From positions 992,001 to 1,056,000 of the forward strand of contig JAIWND010000008.1 of NCBI GenBank assembly GCA_025330725.1: a stretch of DNA of 64,000 bases. The letters run 5' to 3'. The translations under genes and the position numbers were made by a program. Of the stretch, positions 57,781 to 64,000 are shown in pieces (the first letter of the stretch is position 1; every line of letters starts with the position of its first letter). The DNA is from Chlamydoabsidia padenii. Its lineage: Eukaryota > Mucoromycota > Mucoromycetes > Mucorales > Cunninghamellaceae. The notes under the pieces are model-generated. The model was not told the DNA's origin. It made no database searches and worked only from the letters and a program-made list of their open reading frames with translations.

Positions 57781-59687
57781 ATGCAAGATCCTTCTTTCGT
57801 TGTCATATCTGGTGGGTCAGCCTGCAACTTTATATGTAAGTTGATAAAACATAGAACAAGCACAATACGTATACTAAATGATTCGAATTGCCTCTCTTCT
57901 ATAGCAAACACCTTCCAATCTATTACACCAAACGTCTGCTATGTCCTTGGCATCTCTGATAACGGTGGATCGACAGTAAGTGAAACGAACTTGCATTGTC
58001 CTTGTCACATGAATGAACATGGGTTTACCGAACTTTCTTTTGTATTCATAACATAGAGCGAACTATTACGTGTACTCGGGGGACCTAGTATTGGTGATCT
58101 ACGGTCAAGACTGACAAGATTAATTACGACGGATGGAAAAGACGCACTGGAACGAATGGCTATCAAGGAACTCATGAGCTACCGACTGCCCTGTCATGGC
58201 GATGAACACAAGGTGCGTGATGAATGGTCTCTTATTGTTGAAGGGCGGCATAGGTAAGAAACATACAAATCGTACCAGGTATATAGATAGACTAATGTTT
58301 TGTTGTTGATAGACTATGGCATCAAATATCCATTGAAAAGAAGGAAACGATTCGAGGATTCTTGGTGGCATTTAACAGTGAAATCATGAAACGTGCACAC
58401 AAGCATTTTAATTTTCGGAATGGTTCCATTGGCAACTTCTTCCTGACAGGTGCACGGCTCTTTTTTGGATCTCTTGAAGCGGCGATCTTTTTATTTTCGG
58501 CCATTACTGCGATTCGTGATACTCATGTTGTCCCTGTGATCAATACCAATCATACCGCGGCCATTGCTGGTAAGTAGATATCAATATATGTAAACGAGAC
58601 TGACTAGATTGTTTTATAATAGCCATCCTGGAAAATGGTCAAATTCTACGTGGTCAATGTGATATCAGTCATCCTGGTGAAAACAAATCCAGTCATTCAA
58701 GATTAATGAACCCTATTGACGCCTTCTCTAAACTCGCCTTACCAAACTCACCTATCCAAAACAATCCTGACGATGAACAAGTCAACGAAAATCTCGTCTT
58801 CTCTAAACTATCTGAAGAAAAACTCTCGGCAGCAATCAGGCGGATCTATTATATGAATGAATATGGTCAAGAAATCTATCCTCTACCCAACCCCAAGGTG
58901 ATTGGCTACTTGTCTGAACGCAACACGCTGGTTTATTCCATCGGGTCTCTCTACACCTCCATCTTACCTTGCCTGATTCTACGTGGTATCGGTAATGCCA
59001 TTGCCAACTCTACCTCACTCAAGTACAAGGTCTTGATACTGAATGGTACACCGGATCGGGAAACGGATTGTTATACAGCAGTGGACTTTATTGGCACCAT
59101 CACAAATGCACTCAATGAAAGTCAATTAATCGATGCTCGACACCAGTATTATGATACACATATGGATGAAGACATGATGGGGTCTTATCACCAAATGGAT
59201 ACTTGCCAAAGACCTGTGGATCATGGATTTCGGCAATGGCCACCACCACCACCTAAACCAATGCCATGGCAACAGAATCCCTCTTCCGAAACTATAAGTC
59301 GTGCTTTGAATGGTACTATTCGAGGTGATCGCTTCTTGGAACCATTACAAACATCAATCTCACCTTCTGGTTTCCGAACTCCACCATTCCCTTCAAATTT
59401 GATTCCCAACTCTCCTCCATCTGCTTTTATTACTCATCTTATTTATTTAAAAAACTCTGGCAAGTTTTTAAAAAAATGATATATACTTATATATACAAAA
59501 ATCACTCATTTTTTGTGCTTATTGATCATTAGGAATACCCGTGGATGTGCCTGTCATTGAAAACTTGGGCATCAAGTGTATCTCGGTAGAAGGCGATCCT
59601 TTGTCATCTAAACCCCATTATCAGACTGATAAGTTACAAGTAGTATTAGAATCAATACTAAAACAAACCAATTCTACTAGCTCTTGA
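57781..59687 (+). CDS. CofD/YvcK (UPF0052) family protein
   Basis: Rossmann-fold protein of the family containing archaeal 2-phospho-L-lactate transferase and bacterial YvcK; role in fungi unknown. Start MQDPSFVVISGGSACNFI gives the glycine-rich GGxA/GGSA opening, followed by VCYVLGISDNGGST (the DNGGST motif), LRVLGGPSIGDLRSRL (the GxGDLR motif), IGNFFLTGARLFFGSLEAAIFLF, HVVPVINTNHTAAIAAIL, and RGQCDISHPGENKSSHS. The C-terminal half has ILPCLILRGIGNAIANSTSLKYKVLILNG, then a Pro-rich insertion (QWPPPPPKPMPW), and ends IPVDVPVIENLGIKCISVEGDPLSSKP. Several small introns, the first splitting the first glycine motif. Substrate unknown. Family call strong by motif. Confidence 0.85.
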
Positions 59688-59778
59688 TCCTTTTTTATTG
59701 CTTTATATATATCAATAAACGATTGTTTGTCTCCCCTGATTCCATATCAGCAAGAAGTTTCATTAGTCGAAACTGAAT

Positions 59779-59790
59779 GCGGGATTTGAA
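59779..59790 (-). promoter_or_regulatory. GCGGGATTTGAA element
   Basis: Exact copy, about 95 bp upstream of the Erv46-like start codon and 92 bp after the previous stop. Strand does not appear to matter among copies. Role inferred. Confidence 0.42.
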
Positions 59791-59884
59791 ATTATGTCTA
59801 AATAAATGTTGTCTTTTTTTTTTTGGTGGATTGCATCTTTTCCCCCTTAATTCCCAGTGGCCATACACATCACACACACCCTTC

Positions 59885-61416
59885 ATGGCTAGACAGGGCT
59901 CTGTATTCTCAAAGTTTCGTCAATTTGATGCCTATGCAAAAACACTTGATGATTTCCGTGTCAAAACAACCACAGGTGCTTCAGGTAAAACTAAAAAATA
60001 AGTTAGGATCCATCTCTTCTGTTTCTAATTCCATCTTTAATTGTCTCCTAGTTACCATCATTAGCACTTTATTAATTGGTTATCTCATCTTCTCAGAACT
60101 AGTGGCGTATTCAACACCTACATGGCGACCTAGTCTTGTGGTGGATAGTGGACGAAAAGAAAAACTGGCCATCAACTTTAATGTCACCTTCCCTCACATG
60201 CCTTGTCACAGTAAGTAAAGAGGTATAAAACAAAGTCGATACGACACACTCACTTTTGTCAATTAATATAATCTAGTGCTTAGCTTGGACTTGATGGATG
60301 ACTCTGGAGCCCATTTATCTGGTCTTACTCATAACATATATAAGGTGCGATTGGATACCATGGGTCAAATCATTGATACCGACAAAGAATATCGTAAGTA
60401 AAACTGACTATATATGTATATATATTGCTAACCACTCATTGTCTTCTTTTTAAAAAAAAATTAGAACTTGGTGATAAGACACATATATTACAACAAGCTT
60501 TGGCGACAAAAGAAGAATGTGGAAGTTGCTATGGAGCCGTGTCTCTGCGTGAAGATGGATGCTGTCAAACCTGCGGGGATGTCCGTGAAGCATATGTCAA
60601 GATGGGTTGGGGTCTAGGCGATACCGACAAGATCGAACAATGTGTACGCGAAAACTGGAAGGAATTGTTTGAACACCACTCGAATGAAGGCTGTAATCTG
60701 AATGGACAACTCTCGGTCAACAAGGTTCGTGGTAACTTTCATATCGCTCCTGGTCAGGCATTTACGAATAATAATATGCATGTCCATGATATTCATACCT
60801 TCTTGGGTGGCGCACCGGATGGTCATAAATTTGATCTGTCTCATCAAATCCATTATCTCAAGTTTGGTCCTGTCAAAGAAGCTCAAGGTGTACCTGAATC
60901 GGTCTTGGCTATCACGAATCCACTAGGCGGAACTTCAAAATCAACGGATCAAGGTAAGGTGGGAAAGCATGAATGATGTTAATATTAATCTTTTTGCTTT
61001 TTATAGTCCAAATGTCCTTTCAATACTTTTTGAAGATTGTGTCTACTGAACTGATTCCTTTGCATAGTAATCCGATCTACACAAATCAATACTCTTTTAC
61101 TATGGAGGAACGTGCGCTTGCTCCTACATCAGGTGGTTTACCAGGTTAGTAGGGATCAAATGAACAAAAGTTAAACACATTCCTTCTTACTTTTTTTTTT
61201 TTTTTATCATTATTACTATTAGGTGTTTTCTTTATGATGGATATCTCACCAATGCAAATCATTTATCGCCAAAACCAACGATCCTTAATCAACCTCATCA
61301 CTGGGATTCTTGGTATTGCTGGTGGTATCTTCACTGTGGCTGGATTAGTAGATGGCTTAATGTATAGGGCTGAACGCTCTTTCAAGCGCAAAGTAGAATT
61401 AGGAAAAGCATTGTAA
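59885..61416 (+). CDS. ERV46: ERGIC3/Erv46 COPII cargo receptor
   Basis: Membrane protein cycling between ER and Golgi, acting as a cargo receptor. Start ATG at 59885 gives MARQGSVFSKFRQFDAYAKTLDDFRVKT. First helix: VTIISTLLIGYLIFSELVAY. The lumenal part reads [26 protein letters not shown], the CxxC-rich segment ECGSCYGA, GCCQTCGDVREAY, GCNLNGQLSVNKVRGNFHIAPG and HDIHTFLGGAP. Then IDTDKEY-type short parts, FFMMDISPMQIIYRQNQRS and the last helix NLITGILGIAGGIFTVAGLVDGLMYRAERSFKRKVELGKAL, ending with a basic cytosolic tail (dilysine-like). Several introns. Family secure. Confidence 0.93.
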
Positions 61417-61514
61417 TCTTCTTTATTAAATAAAAACATTGGTATACACTTTTTACTCATGTCGCTGGGCGGTCGGGAATTGAAAAAACGCTGGGTGGGT
61501 CGAAAATTTTTTTT

Positions 61515-61535
61515 TGTGGGCGGGATGGCATGAAA
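61515..61535 (+). promoter_or_regulatory. GGCGGGATGGCATGAAA element
   Basis: Variant of the recurrent element with a longer spacer, about 60-80 bp upstream of the uridine-kinase start, followed by T-rich sequence. Role inferred. Confidence 0.35.
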
Positions 61536-61593
61536 TCAAAAAATTCCCAGGTTTTTTTCTTTTCTTCTTTATCTCTTCTTTAATCTTCCCTCC

Positions 61594-63995
61594 ATGGCCG
61601 ACGAAAAAAACAAGGTATTCCAAATATGCTCATCGGGACGAAGGTAAGGGATCAAGTAGTAGTAGTAATAGTAGTATAAAATTGTTATCCATTATTAACT
61701 TTTTTTTTGTATCCATCCACCCCTCAATCCCCTCCTTTTTTATAGCCCTTGGTTCCGGTAAGGATAACATTATTGGAACACGTATATAACATTGCTTCGA
61801 TTGAATAACTCTTTTTTTTTTTATAGTGCTGATGGTTCCAACACAGAAACCTATGTCATTGGTATCGCTGGTAATACAAACCCTCCAACTCCTCAATTAC
61901 TTCAATTACTGACTGATCCACCCTCCTTTTTTTTTTATAACTAGGTGGAAGTGGAAGTGGCAAAACTAGTGTGGCAGAGTAAGTAGACTCACCTCTTTAA
62001 CTACCTCACAAAGGACGTTAAACTAACTACACTTCTTCTTTATTGATAGACGCATTCTCAAGAACTTGAATGTACCTTGGGTGGTGATTATCTCTATGGA
62101 TTCATTTTATAATGTTTTATCGCCAGAACAAAGTATCAAGGCTCATCAAAAGTAAGTAAAAACAAATGCAAATAACTTGACTCGACCATTCAACTTTTTC
62201 TATTGTATTAGTAACTTTGATTTTGATCATCCTTCTGCATTTGATTATGATCTACTATTTGAATGTTTATGCAAATTAAAGGCGGGTAAATCGATTGAAC
62301 TACCAATTTACAACTTCTCCAAACATGCCCGTGAAGACAAGACGACCTCAATTTATGGTGCGAACGTGATTATCTTTGAAGGTATCTTTGCTCTCTACGA
62401 TCAGAAAATCAGAGACTTGATGGATCTAAAGGTAAGTAAATCAATAAAAGGTGGATTTTTACTAATGGGTATTTTGGTTTGTGTTTGGATATTAGATCTT
62501 TGTTGACACTGATGCTGATATTCGACTGGCCAGACGACGTAAGTGGTTTAAAAAAAAAATCATGACAATAACGCTTATACTGACTCTTTTGCTTCTAGTA
62601 CAACGGGATATTGCTGAACGTGGACGTGATCTTCAAGGTATTTTGGATGTAAGTAACATTGGATGGACATATGATATGATAATAACTAACCCAATGATTT
62701 ATATAGCAATATACCCGGTTTGTCAAGCCATCCTTTGATGATCATGTGCAACCCACTGTCAAACATGCTGATGTGGTAAGTAGTTGATAACATTACATTC
62801 AATGAGTATGAAAACTAGACAAATTTTTATTGTTATTAATAGATTATTCCTCGTGGGTTGGAAAACGTGGTGGCAATTGATCTGATTACGAAGCATGTCC
62901 AACGTCAATTGAATGAAAAGGAACTTCATTTGCGATGGGATTTGGCAAACAGTTGCTGTGATCAAGAGATACCAAATGGCATCACCGTACTACCTCCAAC
63001 CAATCAAATCAGGGTAAGTAACATGAACCAACATTAATACCTTTTTTTTTTTTTTTACTCTAACAATCATTTGATAGGGAATGCATACAATTTTACGTGA
63101 CAAGAATACACCAAGAGACGAATTCGTGTTTTATACTGAACGATTATCAAAACTGATTGTAGAATGGTAAGGAATAAAAGGGGGGAGGGGAGAAATGAAT
63201 CTTTTAACATTCTAACCTTTTTTGTTTTATTGTGTAGTGGTCTAGGTCTACTTCCCTCGGAAGCAACAACAGTAACCACTCCTACTGGCGAACTATACCA
63301 TGGTCTGGCTTTTACTTCTCAAATATGCGGTGTGTCTATCTTGCGTGCGGGTGGAACTATGGAGGAAGGATTACGTCGAGTGGTTGATGATGTTATTATT
63401 GGTAAACTCTTGATCCAAACCGATCCAAGCACAGGTGAACCTCAGGTAAGGGTGGGAAATTTGTACTTGATCGGCTATACCAACTTTTTTTCTTTCTTTT
63501 AAATCTGATTAGCTTCACTATTGTAAACTACCTCAAGATGTGAATAAACGTCATGTATTGTTAATGGTAAAAAATCAAAAGGAATCAAGCAAACAGGTAG
63601 GGAATCTAATGATGACCTTTTCTCTTTATATAGGATGCTACTATTGGTACTGGTGCTGCTGGATTGATGGCTATTAGAGTTTTACTGGATCATGAAGTGC
63701 CAGAGGTAAGAATTCCCTTCTCTCCATGCCCTTTTTTAAAATTTGATTATAGGAAAATATCATCTTTTTATCATTCCTATCAGCACCTATTGGTTTGAAT
63801 GTCATTAAAAAGGCCTTCCCTCAAGTCAAGATTGTTACATCCATGGTGGATCCAGTGCTATCTAAAGAAAAACTGTGGATCGAGCCTGGCATTGGCAACT
63901 TTGGTGGTAAGTGGTTGATTATATATCCTTCACAATACTATCTACTTATCCTCTCTCTCTCTCTTTTAGATCGATACTTTGGAACTGAACTGTAG
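61594..63995 (+). CDS. URK1: Uridine kinase / UPRT-like fusion (URK1/UCKL1)
   Basis: Pyrimidine-salvage enzyme: N-terminal uridine/cytidine kinase with [15 protein letters not shown] (P-loop), [88 protein letters not shown] and [28 protein letters not shown]-terminal uracil-phosphoribosyltransferase-like half with [29 protein letters not shown] and [23 protein letters not shown] (PRPP-site position altered as in UCKL1). Exon 1 (61594-61643) encodes [17 protein letters not shown]; exon 2 is only 12 nt (61746-61757) and encodes PWF, giving the family phrase GRRSPWF. About a dozen introns. The stop at 63993-63995 falls inside the window, so the gene is complete. Confidence 0.93.
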
Positions 63996-64000
63996 TAATA

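Noticed and set aside
63993..63995. URK1 running past the window end
   Set aside because: The in-frame TAG at 63993-63995 follows the family-typical DRYFGTEL ending.
1..64000. CRISPR array, insertion sequence, rRNA, or prophage
   Set aside because: None seen; the DNA is eukaryotic with introns, and no regularly spaced short repeats with unique spacers were found.

Overview
The window is nuclear DNA from a fungus, most likely an early-diverging filamentous one (Mucoromycota, Mucorales-like). The evidence is AT-rich intergenic DNA, many short GT-AG introns with branch-like ctaac/actaac and T-rich 3' ends, and long A/T homopolymers. The gene set combines fungal markers (Skt5/Chs4 chitin synthase activator, alpha-aminoadipate-pathway homoaconitase, fungal-type G-gamma) with families also typical of animals or protists (TMEM164, PPWD1, PI31, OSR1/SPAK/Fray kinase, GLUT-like transporter, URK/UCKL1). 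This is read from the sequence by eye; no database search was run, and splice sites were assigned manually.

Layout. 0-4 kb: 5'-partial Skt5-like Sel1-repeat protein with a CaaX end, then a class I histone deacetylase (HOS2/HDAC3). 4.0-7.3 kb: no gene seen. 7.3-13.5 kb: GPI-type Ser-rich surface protein, the replisome adaptor Ctf4/AND-1 on the minus strand, and a divergent zinc-ribbon protein. 14-20 kb: GLUT-like sugar transporter and a long LtrA-family membrane protein. 20.8-26.3 kb: PPWD1-type WD40-cyclophilin, an ML-domain (NPC2/PITP) secreted protein and a small C2H2 protein. 26.7-33.2 kb: predicted myristoylated methyltransferase, a TYW1-like flavodoxin-domain protein without the radical-SAM half, TMEM164 homologue, and aldo/keto reductase. 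33.2-36.1 kb: gene-poor repeat region with a relic of the TMEM164 5' end and a promoter-derived tandem array. 36-43.7 kb: Fray-type kinase, C2-domain (CEP120-like) protein, DUF3472-like secreted protein and G-gamma. 44-50.4 kb: homoaconitase, a small basic protein and Argonaute. 50.6-64 kb: plasma-membrane/vacuolar type Ca2+-ATPase, a low-complexity protein, PI31, a CofD/YvcK-like protein, Erv46 and a uridine kinase-UPRT fusion.

There is no operon logic. Several genes form head-to-head pairs with 200-280 bp between start codons (Ctf4/zinc-ribbon, methyltransferase/TYW1-like, G-gamma/homoaconitase, low-complexity protein/PI31). A recurrent element, GGCG or GCGGG followed closely by TTTGAA, often lies 65-130 bp upstream of start codons on either strand and is the strongest regulatory signal. 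The most unusual observations are the amplified TMEM164 promoter block (34.1-35.7 kb), the shared upstream element, the RFx[V/I/L] motif cluster in the Fray kinase tail (and one copy in the protein at 54.9-55.9 kb), the truncated TYW1-like protein, and a 5-nt microexon in the ML-domain gene.
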